From: Fimbriiglobus ruber
Lineage (GTDB): Bacteria > Planctomycetota > Planctomycetia > Gemmatales > Gemmataceae
Assembly: GCF_002197845.1 (NCBI RefSeq)
Contig: NZ_NIDE01000020.1
Coordinates: 357,460-421,459 of the forward strand
DNA: 64,000 nucleotides
Direction: 5' to 3'
Every line of letters starts with the position of its first letter. Position 1 is the stretch's first letter. Positions 37,876 to 47,133 of this stretch are shown one piece after another. Position numbers and translations under genes: made by a program. The notes under the pieces are model-generated. The model saw only the letters and a program-made list of their open reading frames with translations, was not told the origin of the DNA and did not search any database.

Positions 37876-39294
37876 TCACTTCCATTCACCCGAATCCCTC
37901 GGCACCTCGGCCCCGTTGCCGATGAGGTTGTTCGCGAAGAGATTGCCCTTCCCGCCCACGACCTTGAGCGAGAGGGCTTCTTTCGAGCGCTGCCCGTCGT
38001 GGCGGATGAGGCAGTCGGAAATGCGGCAATTCTCGGGATTTCGCAGCAAGAGTCCGATCCCCTCGCAATCGAGGATCGAACAGCCGGTGACGTTGAAGCG
38101 GGCACAGCCGTCGAGGGTGACGCCCGCCTCGGCCGTGTGCGTGCCGTGGATGTGCAACCCGGTCAGCGTGCAATCGCGACAGTTCTTGAAGTGGATCGCG
38201 TTGACGGTCGACTTGCTGGTGCCGTAATCATAAGCCGGGTTCCGCTCGAAGGCATTGGGGCCGACGACCACTTGCTGACAGTTTTCGACCCGCAGGTTGT
38301 GCGTGTACGCCATCCAAAACGTGTTACCCGTCAGGGTGACGCCGCGGCAGTCCTTGAGATCGACGTTCACGGCCACGTCGGAGAAGACGTTGTTGCCGAT
38401 CGTGACGTGCCCCCACTGGGCGGTCGTTCCCTTCTGGATGCCGACACCCGCGCCGAGGACGCGCACGTTCGCCGCGTCGGGGACGTTACTGTGTTGGATC
38501 GTACAGCCGGTGATGGCGACCTCGGCCGTCGAACCGCCTGCGCAGTCGATCAGGACGTTCGCCCCGGGCGGGCCGCCCTTCGCCATGCAGCCCTCGATGT
38601 CGCAGGTGCCGATGTGCAGGTTTCGCACTTCCCCGCCGCGGGTGACGACACCGCCGCCATCGCAATAACTGATATGGCAGCCGACCACGTTCGTTTGGTG
38701 CAGGTTCACGTCGTCGAGGTAGACACCGGCGCCGCGGTTCTCGTAGATGTGGCACGCGGAGATCAGGACGTTGCGATTGCGTTTGACGAGGTGGACGCCG
38801 TGGCGGAGCTTGCGAAGGGTGGCTCCGCTGACCGTGAGTTGCATGGTGCCGGAAGCCTCGATGCCGTCCGCCTCCGGGTGTGTGCCGATAATTTCCAGTC
38901 CATCGACATGCGGCGTCCGCTGGCGGTCCCAGACGTTCGGCTTGAACGTCGGCGGCGAGGCGGTGCCCTCGTGCGTACCGATGAACCGCAGGGCTGGACC
39001 GGGGCCGTCCATCTTCAGGGTCGCCGCGCCGGTCGCGGTGAAGGCCGTGTACCCGACCTTGTCGAGATCGATGACAATTGGCTTCGTGATGCGGAACACG
39101 CCCTTCGGAAAAGTCACGCCCCCGTTCCCGGTGTCGACCGCGGTCTGAATGGCGGCGGTGTTGTCCGTGGTGCCGTCGCCGACGAGCGCGATGCCTGTTT
39201 TCTCGTCCGGCCGCGTGAACCGGGCGGCCCCGATTGCGGAGATTGCCAGCACGGCCGCCGAAACCGCGATCGCCCCGTATGTACGCGAAGTCAT
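37876..39294 (-). CDS. Exported right-handed beta-helix protein
   Basis: A 472-residue protein with an N-terminal signal or anchor (residues 1 to about 25). The GDGTTDNTAAIQTAVD block is the typical start of pectate-lyase-3/polygalacturonase-like beta-helices. Many short repeats of the parallel beta-helix type follow (LTVSGATLRKL, VLISACHIYENRGAGVYL, VTLTGNTFWM, FNVTGCSILDCEGIGLLL). Such proteins bind or cleave polysaccharides. No catalytic triad is certain. It lies upstream of the sugar-acid genes and may release their substrate; inference. Its start uses the same GAGAGGAC-ATG context as the ceramidase-like gene. Confidence 0.85.
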   Translation of the reverse strand: MTSRTYGAIAVSAAVLAISAIGAARFTRPDEKTGIALVGDGTTDNTAAIQTAVDTGNGGVTFPKGVFRITKPIVIDLDKVGYTAFTATGAATLKMDGPGPALRFIGTHEGTASPPTFKPNVWDRQRTPHVDGLEIIGTHPEADGIEASGTMQLTVSGATLRKLRHGVHLVKRNRNVLISACHIYENRGAGVYLDDVNLHQTNVVGCHISYCDGGGVVTRGGEVRNLHIGTCDIEGCMAKGGPPGANVLIDCAGGSTAEVAITGCTIQHSNVPDAANVRVLGAGVGIQKGTTAQWGHVTIGNNVFSDVAVNVDLKDCRGVTLTGNTFWMAYTHNLRVENCQQVVVGPNAFERNPAYDYGTSKSTVNAIHFKNCRDCTLTGLHIHGTHTAEAGVTLDGCARFNVTGCSILDCEGIGLLLRNPENCRISDCLIRHDGQRSKEALSLKVVGGKGNLFANNLIGNGAEVPRDSGEWK

Positions 39295-39543
39295 GTCCTC
39301 TCCGTGAAATTCTTGCGCCCCCGACGGGCTACCGCCGGGAGATCGTCATCGAACGTCAGGCCCAATTTGTGCCCGTTTTCGCGCTTACCGCAAGTAGGAT
39401 TCTCGGCCAACGACATATCGCACGCCTGCGAAGGCAGGTGGCACATCGAGGTGACGGCCGTAAAACAGGGTGAACACCGAGCTATTGCGACTGCCCTCGC
39501 GTTCTCATCCGCCTGAAGTCACCGACTCGAAAAGGCCACCGCC

Positions 39544-40674
39544 ATGCTCACCCCCGCCTCGCGCCGCGCCGATTTCCCATCCCTCAACGAGATGGCTTAC
39601 TTTAACTCGGCCGCCGAGGGTATCCCGCCGTTAGCCGTCGGCGAAGCACTGGGGCAATACTTCCGCGACAAACAACTCGGCATGGACGGCCGCGTCAAGC
39701 ACGCAGAGCAGTGGGAGGGCGTCAAGTCCGCGACCGCCGACTTATTCGGGCTGTCGCCGGCCGAGATCGGGATTTGCTCGTGTGCGTCGGAAGCTTACAA
39801 CCTCGCGGCCATGGCCCTGCGGCTCAAGGACGGGGACGAGGTCGTTATCAGCGACCTCGACTTCCCCGCCGGGGCGACGCCGTGGCTCCAGCCCACATGC
39901 CCGGCGGCCGTCAAGGTGTGGCGAAATAGCGGCGGGGCATTGCGGACGGACGATCTCGTTTCTCTCCTCAGCCCCAAGACCCGGTTCGTGACCGTCTCGC
40001 TGGTCAGTTTTTTCAACGGGTTCACGGTTGACGTGCCGGAGGTCGTCGCCGCCGTCCGCAAGCACTCGGCCGCATTACTCTCCGTCGACGTGACGCAGGC
40101 ACTTGGCCGCATCCCACTCGACCTGACTGGCGTTGACTTGATCGTGAGCAGTACGCACAAGTGGATTCTCGCGAGCCACGGCGGTGGGTTGGTCGGGGTG
40201 CCCGCTGCACGGGCCGCGGAGTGGACGGTGCCGGCCGGCGGGTGGTTCAACCTGGAAGACGCGTTTGGCCCGGATCGATTCGCCAAGGCGGTGAGCAAGC
40301 CCGGGGCGGCAGGGTTCTCGGTGGGCATGCCCAATTACCCGGCCGTCTACGCGGTTCGCGCGGGCCTCGATTACATTCGGGGTGCCGGTGTCGCGAACAT
40401 CGATCGCGCCGCCCGGCCGCTGGTCTTGCGCTGCCTGGACGAGCTAAAGACCCTGCCGATCGATCTGTTGACGCCAGCCGACCCGGACCACGTCGCCGGC
40501 ATCATGGCCTTCCGACACCCGAAGGCCGACCAGATCCACCGGCATTTGCTCTCGAAAAACATCCACGTCATGAGCCACGCCGGACGGCTGCGGATCGCAA
40601 TCCACGGTTACAACACCGTGGAAGACGTGGAGAAGTTGTTGCGTGAGCTACGGGTAGCCCTGGCGAGTGTGTAA
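39544..40674 (+). CDS. Class V aminotransferase
   Basis: A 376-residue PLP enzyme of the cysteine desulfurase/selenocysteine lyase fold. The PLP lysine is K206 in SSTHKWILASHGGG and the pyridine-nitrogen aspartate D182 in SVDVTQALG. The substrate-binding C-lobe follows (LRIAIHGYNTVEDVEKL). The cysteine desulfurase active-site loop is not obvious, so it is more likely an aminotransferase, kynureninase-like or isopenicillin-N-epimerase-like enzyme than NifS/IscS. Cytoplasmic. It is divergent from the beta-helix gene and convergent with the SGNH esterase, 5 bases apart. Confidence 0.88.
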   Translation: MLTPASRRADFPSLNEMAYFNSAAEGIPPLAVGEALGQYFRDKQLGMDGRVKHAEQWEGVKSATADLFGLSPAEIGICSCASEAYNLAAMALRLKDGDEVVISDLDFPAGATPWLQPTCPAAVKVWRNSGGALRTDDLVSLLSPKTRFVTVSLVSFFNGFTVDVPEVVAAVRKHSAALLSVDVTQALGRIPLDLTGVDLIVSSTHKWILASHGGGLVGVPAARAAEWTVPAGGWFNLEDAFGPDRFAKAVSKPGAAGFSVGMPNYPAVYAVRAGLDYIRGAGVANIDRAARPLVLRCLDELKTLPIDLLTPADPDHVAGIMAFRHPKADQIHRHLLSKNIHVMSHAGRLRIAIHGYNTVEDVEKLLRELRVALASV

Positions 40675-40679
40675 CGACG

Positions 40680-41813
40680 CTACTTCTTTGCTCCGAGCAG
40701 CGGGGCCAGAGCCTCCGCCATCACATCCGCTTGCCGGAGGAAGCCGAGGTCGGTGGGGTGAGAGCCGTCGACGGTTCCCTCGCCGTCGTCGCCGATGAGG
40801 TGATCGCCCGAGAGGTAGTAGAGGTTTTTGTCTCCGGCCGCGACCAGCGTGTCGAACGCTTTCTTGAGCCCGGCCCGATTGTCGATGTGGAACTGCTTGC
40901 GGGCTGGCAGCGCGACGGCCTGGGCTGTGGTCCGGTCTTCGACCAGCAAGATCGGGGTTTCGGGTCGGGCTTTGCGGAGTCGCTTCACGAACGGTTCGGC
41001 CCGTTCCACGACCTGCTTGGGTTGCAGGTTGGGCAGGCAATCGATGACGTACACCGCGACATCGAGTTCGCCGAGGAGGTCGGCGACCTCCGGATCGAGG
41101 GTGCCGCTCCCGGAGAAGCCGAGGTTGATGACCGGCACGTCGAACCGGCGGCCGAGGATCGCGGTGTGAACCATCCCCGGCCGCGAGGCACAACCGCCCT
41201 GCGTGATCGAGGTGCCGTAAAAGACGACCGGCTTCCGATGGCCCGCGGGCCGCTCGTCGGGCTTCATCAGCTTCGCGCCCGGCGGCAGACCGATCTCGAC
41301 CGACGACACGCCGTTGTAAAGAGGCAGGTAAAGCAAGAATTCGTGCGGGCCGGCGGGCCATCCGCTCGCGAGTGTCGCGGTCGTCGTTACGTCCGCCGGG
41401 CGGCCGTTCGCGACCCACCGCCACTTGCCCGATTCGTCGCGCATGTAGAGATCGAGCCCGCTCACGCCGGTCGCCGGCATGTGCGGCATGGCGAGGTTCT
41501 TGTTAATCACCGTCCACCGCGCGGAGACGGTCTTTGCATCCGTCACGAATCGCGCGCAGAGCCCGGTCGAGTGGTGACTCAGCCCCCACACCGGCGGCCG
41601 AACGATCTTTTCGGCCTTTGCCGGGAAGCGATCGAACGGGGCTTTCGTGTCGGACCACCCCTGCCCTTCAATGCCTACTGAGTGGGCGTCGTACCAGAGA
41701 ACCTGCCCGTTCGCGTCCGCCTTGGCGGTCGACGGATCGACGACCGGACCGGCAGCCGATGCGAGCGGGTGGGTGGCAAGCAGGGATGTGAGAAGGACAA
41801 GTGCGCGGGTCAT
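40680..41813 (-). CDS. Secreted SGNH/GDSL hydrolase
   Basis: A 377-residue exported esterase with a signal peptide (residues 1 to about 20). An N-terminal beta-sandwich-like domain (about 35-190) precedes the SGNH catalytic domain. Visible blocks are VVFYGTSITQGG (catalytic Ser in block I), NLGFSGSG (block II Gly) and DGSHPTDLG (catalytic Asp/His pair). The architecture matches planctomycete acetylxylan-esterase-like or sialate O-acetylesterase-like proteins that deacetylate carbohydrates. The insertion sequence at 41921 lies about 100 bases upstream of its start, so its promoter may be affected. Confidence 0.88.
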   Translation of the reverse strand: MTRALVLLTSLLATHPLASAAGPVVDPSTAKADANGQVLWYDAHSVGIEGQGWSDTKAPFDRFPAKAEKIVRPPVWGLSHHSTGLCARFVTDAKTVSARWTVINKNLAMPHMPATGVSGLDLYMRDESGKWRWVANGRPADVTTTATLASGWPAGPHEFLLYLPLYNGVSSVEIGLPPGAKLMKPDERPAGHRKPVVFYGTSITQGGCASRPGMVHTAILGRRFDVPVINLGFSGSGTLDPEVADLLGELDVAVYVIDCLPNLQPKQVVERAEPFVKRLRKARPETPILLVEDRTTAQAVALPARKQFHIDNRAGLKKAFDTLVAAGDKNLYYLSGDHLIGDDGEGTVDGSHPTDLGFLRQADVMAEALAPLLGAKK

Positions 41814-41951
41814 GGTGGGTTCAAAAGTAAAAGTGAGGGGAGCGGAGACCTACGAGCACATGCGTTCGCTCTTCCTGCCGATACAGATCGACGGCCGGTT
41901 ACGCTCGATACCGTTTGCACGGGGGTGTGTTCAAAGTTTGTCGGTAGGTTT

Positions 41952-43100
41952 TTACGCGGCCAACGTTTTGGGGGTTGCCGCCGGTCGTGTCCTCGGGTGG
42001 GTGGCCCAGAACCCGTCCCAGAACGCGGGGCCACTTTGGTAGATGGCCCGCAACGCGGCGACGGCCGCGGCCCCGTTCACCGTCCACCGCATCCCGGCGC
42101 CCTTCAACCGGGCTCCGACGACTTTACACCCGGCTTCCGTCGGTCCACTCCCGAGGTCGTACCCGGCCGCACGGTACGCCGAGTAATCGGTCCGGTGAAG
42201 GGTTCCGTCGAAGTACCCGAGGAGTAATCGCCGGGCCTCGTCGGCCGCGTCCCCCGACGGCAACGGCTGGTCCCGAATCCACGCCACGAACCCGGCCCCA
42301 CCGCGGTCGTACAACGTGCCCTTGGCCCGGTCCACCCACGACTCCCGCGTGGCCTCGTCGGCCCACACCGCCCGGGCATACGTGTGGAGGTGTTCGACCG
42401 CGTGATACCAGTCCAGGATGCACAACAACCCGTCGTCGAAATGCCGCCGTAATCCGGCTTCCAACCCGTTCCCGGCGTCCGACACCGCGATCACCCGGTC
42501 GACGCGGCCGAACCCGCGGGCAATGGCCCGCTGACGCAACCCCGCACACACCTGGTCGAGGTTCCAATCCGTCACGTACTCGGTCCCCGTCTTGTCCGGC
42601 GTGTACACCAGCCCGATGTACAGCATCCGGCTGTCCGCCTGCGTTCCGTCCGGGTGTTGGATCGGGACGCGGAACGCATCCAACCCGAGATACCCGATCG
42701 TCGTCGTCTGGTCCGGGGCGGTGAAATCCCAGGCCGGTTGGGGCGGGGACGGGACCACCACGCTCCCCGCCCGGGTCCGGGCGATCCACTCCTGGCCGGC
42801 CCGCTCGGTCGCCCGCCAGACGGTCCCGGCCGACACCCGCCGACCGGCGAATCGGCGGAGCAAGTCGTCGGCCCCGTCGGCGAACGAGGCCAGCACTCCG
42901 GCCAAGGTGACCAACGGCCGGAACCCCGGGCTGAGGGCGTCGGCTTGCAGCCCCAGGGTGGCGTCGGCCGGACACGTCCCGGTCTGACACGCCCGGCAGT
43001 GGTAGTACGCTCGGGACACGTCGACATCCCCGGTCAAGGTCACGATCCGGCGGGACCGCCAGGCGTGGAACCGGGCGTCCGCCCGGCACTCCGGGCACAC
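41952..43100 (-). CDS. ISKra4-family transposase, main reading frame
   Basis: A 382-residue frame carrying the catalytic part. It begins with a zinc-binding pair CPEC...CRAC, followed by GLDAFRV, VIAVSDAGNGLEAG, ILDWYHAVEHLH and a GPTEAGCKVVGARLKGAGMRW block, which match ISKra4-family DDE-type transposases (candidate acidic residues in GLDAF, SDAG and PTEAG). The frame starts before the GTG at 43100, in the form YQGSSIVCPEC, so the natural protein is probably a fusion with the short upstream frame, made by -1 frameshifting at 43119-43129. The protein ends 31 bases from the left end of the element. Confidence 0.88.
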   Translation of the reverse strand: MCPECRADARFHAWRSRRIVTLTGDVDVSRAYYHCRACQTGTCPADATLGLQADALSPGFRPLVTLAGVLASFADGADDLLRRFAGRRVSAGTVWRATERAGQEWIARTRAGSVVVPSPPQPAWDFTAPDQTTTIGYLGLDAFRVPIQHPDGTQADSRMLYIGLVYTPDKTGTEYVTDWNLDQVCAGLRQRAIARGFGRVDRVIAVSDAGNGLEAGLRRHFDDGLLCILDWYHAVEHLHTYARAVWADEATRESWVDRAKGTLYDRGGAGFVAWIRDQPLPSGDAADEARRLLLGYFDGTLHRTDYSAYRAAGYDLGSGPTEAGCKVVGARLKGAGMRWTVNGAAAVAALRAIYQSGPAFWDGFWATHPRTRPAATPKTLAA

Positions 43101-43342
43101 GATGCTCGACCCCTGGTACCCCCTTTTTTCCGGGCCTCGAGCCCGGTCTGGTGGGCCGTCGTGGCCAGGTCATGGGCGGCGTCCCGGAGCCGATACTCGA
43201 TGTCCCCGAACAGTTCGGTGTCCGGGCGATCGACCAACTGCTCGGCCATCCGCCGGAGAGCGTCCTCGGCCGCCGGGCGGAGTTGGGTCAGAAGAGCCTC
43301 GATACGGGCGTGGCGGTCGGGAGTCGGAGACATGGTGCCCAT
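43040..43342 (-). CDS. ISKra4 transposase N-terminal frame
   Basis: A 100-codon frame opening MGTMSPTPDRHARIEALL and running to TGLEARKKGG, after which the main transposase frame continues one base back. The last 27 or so codons overlap the main frame and are not expected in the fusion. It has the helical N-terminal character of ISKra4 transposases. The overlap holds an A6G5 run, so -1 frameshifting or transcriptional slippage could produce the full ~460-residue transposase. A simple disabling mutation is the alternative. Confidence 0.7.
   Translation of the reverse strand: MGTMSPTPDRHARIEALLTQLRPAAEDALRRMAEQLVDRPDTELFGDIEYRLRDAAHDLATTAHQTGLEARKKGGTRGRASCARSAGRTPGSTPGGPAGS
43119..43129 (-). 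promoter_or_regulatory. Candidate frameshift site A6G5 in ISKra4 transposase
   Basis: On the minus strand the sequence is AAAAAAGGGGG, read as CGG AAA AAA GGG GGT in the first frame. A -1 slip leads to AAA AGG GGG TAC CAG, entering the catalytic frame. The tRNA on the second AAA can re-pair perfectly one base back. Confidence 0.5.
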
Positions 43343-43631
43343 CCTGGTCGGAATGTCCGGCCCGGTCACGAGTTCGGGCCGCTTCCCCGAACGTACCCGA
43401 CACCCATCCATTTTGCACCCACTAACTTGGAACACCCCCTTTGCACGGCGGATCGGGTGCGGCGTGTTGCGAACGCAAGTTAAGACGGCTATTGTAGGAT
43501 GTCAATCGCGATCGTAACGGGAATGGAGCGTGCCGCTCCGGTCGGTCACGGACATGAACCCAATACTCATCCCTGGACCCGACCCACGCTCGACCCGTGG
43601 CGATGCGTTTTTCCTTTGACTGGAGGATTTC

Positions 43632-45476
43632 ATGCGGGCTATGCGCCAACTCGTTGTCGCGGGATTCTGTCTTCTGGCCACAGCAGCCTTATTAGAGGCC
43701 GCGGATGGTCCGCAGTTATCAAAGTCACCAAAGGCGAAATATGAATACATCCCCGGTCTTAACCGCACGATCTTGTTATTGCAAGGCGATGCGTTGGTTC
43801 GGCTCGACGCCGACGGCGTAACGGAAAAAGAGCGGCACCAACTGAATGCCAAGTACACGAGTATCGCTGAACGGGCTGACTATTTCGTAGCCGTATCGGA
43901 CCCTCTTAAAACGGTCGTTGTGCTGGATAAGACGACGCTAAAACCGATCCGCGAGCAAAAGCTTAAATTCCGGCAATTGATCGATCTAGCGCCGCACCCA
44001 AAGCTTCCACTGAGTTACGTCACCGTTGCGGACGATTCCACCGCGCCGACTTTCCACGTAATCGTGTTCAACGAAGAGTCGTGCGAGACGCGTGAGCCGC
44101 GCGGGGTTTTCGGTACGTGGGTCCGCGTCCACCCCGCGGGGACGTTCCTCGTAACCGCCCACGAAAGCATTTACGAACGCGGCACACAATTGCTCGTCAA
44201 CCCCGACAAGACGCACGTCGTGCCAGACTATGGCACTATCGATTTGCTGGCCTGCTACACGCTGGACGAGCACGGCGTCCCGATGTTTATGGACCTGAAG
44301 AAGAAGGCGGGCGCCGGGGCGAATGGACTGCGGATGTCCGCGGACGGCGAAAGGGTGACCTTTCTTTCGGACGCCGGGTACCCGATGTACTCGAAAAACA
44401 CAGGCGGATTCGATCCCCTGGACCTCCAGAAAATGCCCGTGTTCTACGAGACCAAGGATCGGGCGTCGCCACGAGACTTGGCCTACCACCCGCACCTGCC
44501 GCTCTGCGCCAGTGCGAGCAAGGACTCGGTGGTGTTCTTCCACCGGGAAAAAGGAACGGTGGAAGAAAGGGCCGTCGAGCCGGTGCGGTACGACCGTGTA
44601 CACCACGTCTACTTCGCCCCCGACGGCAAGCACGTCGTGCTGGACTGCGAGCAGGGGGGCGTCCGCGCGCTGCGGAGCGCGGCGATCAAACTTTCCGCGG
44701 AGGAGGTCGCCCGCGTGACGAACCCGGCCGACCCGGGTGCCGTCGACAACTCGGAGAAGGTCAAGGCCGCAAAGATTCGCGCGCGGCGTGAGATTGAACA
44801 GAAAGTCAATCCCGCCAAGTTCGCCCGTATTAAGGCCATCGAATGGCTCAGACTCAACAACGCGTTCGGCCCGAACCACAGGATTGTTCCCAGTCAGGCC
44901 GCGGCGTTCGATGAAGAACTCGCGGCCGGACGAAACTTCCAGATGACGTACGGGAAAGACCTGGTCAAGTCCGGCAGGCCCACTTTCCTCTGCATCTGGA
45001 ACGGGGCACTTTTTATCTTCCCGTTGACGGAACAACAGGAACAAGCATTCGACTTCCCGAAATCTAGAGCTTCCAAGCGGCCCGGGGACAAGTCTGGTCC
45101 GCGGCTCGACGAGCCCCGGGCCGAGTTATACGATCTGAAGTTTGACAACGCGGACGCCCTGGACGGGAAACAAAAAGTAACCGGCAGCGTTCGATTCCGG
45201 GAACTCGAAAGTGAGACGAGCCACTACGCCCTCAAGATTCAATACCTCGTCAATGACAGAGTCGTCACGAGTTATCAGTTCCTCGGACAGTACCTTGGCA
45301 ATAGCAAGGAACCGATCAAGTTTTCGTTCATGCCCCTTCTCAACGACAAAGTTACGGTCAAAGGGCCGATACCCGTGTTTATGGAGTTGGTCACGTTCGC
45401 CACAGCGAAACATGAAGGTGAGCCCGCGATCGCCAGTAACACGCTCGGGCAACTCGTGTTTGTGAAAGAGCCGTAA
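43632..45476 (+). CDS. Secreted propeller-like protein of unknown function
   Basis: A 614-residue exported protein with a signal peptide (MRAMRQLVVAGFCLLATAALLEAA) and a strong ribosome site (TGGAGG) upstream. Residues about 30-360 show propeller-like blade patterns (YIPGLNRTILLLQGDALVRLD, YHPHLPLCASASKDSVVFFH, FAPDGKHVVLD). A charged helical linker follows (VKAAKIRARREIEQ). The last ~150 residues form a beta-sandwich-like domain (GSVRFRELESETSHYALKIQYLVND). No catalytic motif. Likely a surface or periplasmic binding protein. Confidence 0.75.
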   Translation: MRAMRQLVVAGFCLLATAALLEAADGPQLSKSPKAKYEYIPGLNRTILLLQGDALVRLDADGVTEKERHQLNAKYTSIAERADYFVAVSDPLKTVVVLDKTTLKPIREQKLKFRQLIDLAPHPKLPLSYVTVADDSTAPTFHVIVFNEESCETREPRGVFGTWVRVHPAGTFLVTAHESIYERGTQLLVNPDKTHVVPDYGTIDLLACYTLDEHGVPMFMDLKKKAGAGANGLRMSADGERVTFLSDAGYPMYSKNTGGFDPLDLQKMPVFYETKDRASPRDLAYHPHLPLCASASKDSVVFFHREKGTVEERAVEPVRYDRVHHVYFAPDGKHVVLDCEQGGVRALRSAAIKLSAEEVARVTNPADPGAVDNSEKVKAAKIRARREIEQKVNPAKFARIKAIEWLRLNNAFGPNHRIVPSQAAAFDEELAAGRNFQMTYGKDLVKSGRPTFLCIWNGALFIFPLTEQQEQAFDFPKSRASKRPGDKSGPRLDEPRAELYDLKFDNADALDGKQKVTGSVRFRELESETSHYALKIQYLVNDRVVTSYQFLGQYLGNSKEPIKFSFMPLLNDKVTVKGPIPVFMELVTFATAKHEGEPAIASNTLGQLVFVKEP

Positions 45477-45597
45477 TCGGTCGACAAAAGTCGAGCGGTG
45501 AATCCGAATCCGCAGGACCGCAAGGAGTTGGCTGCAACCCTGTCTGAGTGGACAGTATTCCCGAGCCCCCCCGCTTGCCGGCAGTTTCTTATCAAAC

Positions 45598-45634
45598 GCG
45601 AAGAGCCCGCGGGTCATTCCCGCGGGCTCTTCGC
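45598..45634. terminator. Bidirectional hairpin terminator
   Basis: A perfect 16-bp stem (45598-45613 with 45619-45634) and 5-base loop between the convergent propeller and sigma factor genes. The stem contains GAAGAGCCCGCGGG. There is no long T-run on either side, but size and position fit a shared terminator. Confidence 0.75.
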
Positions 45635-45650
45635 TAATAATCGTCCGTTC

Positions 45651-46487
45651 TCAGTCCCCGCAGAGGCTCTCGCTCAATTTCTGGAGCGCTTCGCTCTCTA
45701 TCTGGCGAACCCGCTCGCGGGTCAAGCCGAGGCACTCGCCGATTTCCTTGAGTGTCTTCGGCTCCTCGTCGTCGAGACCGAACCGCATGCGGAGGACGGT
45801 CGCCTCGCGCTTGTCCATCTTTTCGAGCAGGATCATGACGTGCTTCAGGTCGTCCGTCTCGACCATTTCGCAGTCCGGGGTCTTGGACCTGCTGTCCATC
45901 AACATTTCGTCGATGGACCACCCCTGGTCGCCCTGGTCGGTCTGCGGGGCCGAGTTGTAAACGCGGATCGCCTTCTTGATGATGTTCAGCTTCTTCTTCG
46001 GCAACCCGAGCAGCTTGGCGACCTCTTCGTGGGTCGGCGGCCGGCCGAGTTCGTCGGTCAGCTTGTTCGTCGCCCGCCGCCACTTGGCGAGCAGTTCGAC
46101 CATGTACGCCGGGATGCGGATGGTCTTGGCCGTGTTGACCAGAGCCCGCTTGATGGATTGCTTGATCCAGTAACTGGCGTAAGTGCTGAACCGGGTGTTC
46201 ATGTTGGGGTCGAACCCCTCGACGGCCCGGAGCAACCCGAGGTTGCCTTCCTCGATGAGATCCTGCAGAGCCAACCCTTTGCCGGTGTACCCGCGGGCAA
46301 TATTCACGACCAGCCGCAAATTCGCCCGGACCATCTGGTCCCGGGCTTCCGTGTCCCCGACCGCGATCCGCCGGGCCAAGTCTTTTTCCTGGTCGGCCGT
46401 CAGCAGCGAGGTCTCGTTGATTTCGCGGAGATACGTCTCCAGCGGAGACTGCACAATATCAGCGCGGTACCGGCGAAGTCGGGTCAT
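45651..46487 (-). CDS. Sigma-70 family factor, short primary-like type
   Basis: A 278-residue sigma factor containing region 1.2 (SPLETYLREINETSLLT), region 2 (VRANLRLVVNIARGYTGKGLALQDLIEEGNLGLLRAVEGF, with the -10-binding FSTYASYWIKQSIKRAL), region 3 (ELGRPPTHEEVAKLLGLP) and region 4 (TLKEIGECLGLTRERVRQIE). Region 1.1 and the long insert of RpoD are missing, which makes it group 2-like (SigA/RpoS type). The match to housekeeping -10-binding residues suggests it reads promoters close to the vegetative consensus. About 650 bases without genes precede it, so it has its own promoter region. Confidence 0.93.
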   Translation of the reverse strand: MTRLRRYRADIVQSPLETYLREINETSLLTADQEKDLARRIAVGDTEARDQMVRANLRLVVNIARGYTGKGLALQDLIEEGNLGLLRAVEGFDPNMNTRFSTYASYWIKQSIKRALVNTAKTIRIPAYMVELLAKWRRATNKLTDELGRPPTHEEVAKLLGLPKKKLNIIKKAIRVYNSAPQTDQGDQGWSIDEMLMDSRSKTPDCEMVETDDLKHVMILLEKMDKREATVLRMRFGLDDEEPKTLKEIGECLGLTRERVRQIESEALQKLSESLCGD

Positions 46488-47133
46488 GTAGGTGCGTCCT
46501 GGCTAAACGAGTTCAAAATTCCGCTTCGCGGAGAATCAACAATGATGTTCGACCGCCCGGTTACCCGGTGCGATTTTCGTACCGGCCCGCGTTCCCGGTC
46601 GGAACGGTGCCCCGACGAAAGTTTCGCCGGTCCAGAAATCTCTATCGACCGGCGAAACGAGAACGCGGCAGTTTGCGCGTCGGTCTCAGCCGGGCCGAAT
46701 CGGAAAAGGACCGGCAGCCAAAGTACAGCCCCGACAACCGTCACCGACTCGACGGGGGTTAAACCCCAAAGTCCGCGCGACCGGCGGTTTCGCCCCGCCC
46801 ATCTGGTTGTCAGCGACCAGAACTCACGATCTTTTTGGGTAGCCGTGAAGTTTATAGGTCGCTTAAGGTGCCCACGCAAACGATTTTCTCGTATCGTCCT
46901 AAATCACCAATTGGTACGATAGTTATGGCTGCTACAAATTCGCCAGTCTTACCTCAAAGGTCATGGTAATCGCTAAAAGGCGCACAAATCCACGGCTGCC
47001 AAGACGTTTTCCCGCGATTATTCCAGATCGACTCATGCCCGGGCTCGGTTCTCGGTCCGGGCCAGATTTGCAGACGTGACATCCGCAACATCAACGAAAA
47101 AGCAATTCCGGTGCCCTTCCTGGTAATACGAGA
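46488..47133. other. Intergenic region upstream of sigma factor
   Basis: About 650 bases with no supported gene. GC falls noticeably between 46840 and 47100. It presumably includes the promoter of the minus-strand sigma factor and the 3' end of the minus-strand membrane protein transcript. No tRNA fold or terminator with a T-run was seen. Confidence 0.5.

Larger units (their letters stand above)
41914..43446. mobile_element. Complete ISKra4-type insertion sequence with TSD
   Basis: The element spans 41921-43439 (1519 bases) and is flanked by the 7-bp direct repeat TTTGCAC (41914-41920 and 43440-43446). The ends are imperfect inverted repeats, GGGGGTGTGTTCAAAGTTTG on the left and GGGGGTGTTCCAAGTTAGTG on the right read inward. 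It carries a minus-strand transposase in two frames. The intact target duplication suggests a fairly recent insertion. It lies in the gap upstream of the SGNH esterase gene. Confidence 0.9.

Noticed and set aside
45498-46922. 474-codon plus-strand frame opposite the sigma factor
   Set aside because: It is the antisense of a clear sigma-70 gene and crosses a terminator hairpin.
46488-47133. tRNA or other RNA gene in the AT-richer gap
   Set aside because: No cloverleaf arms or T-loop consensus could be placed by eye; a tRNA scan would settle this.
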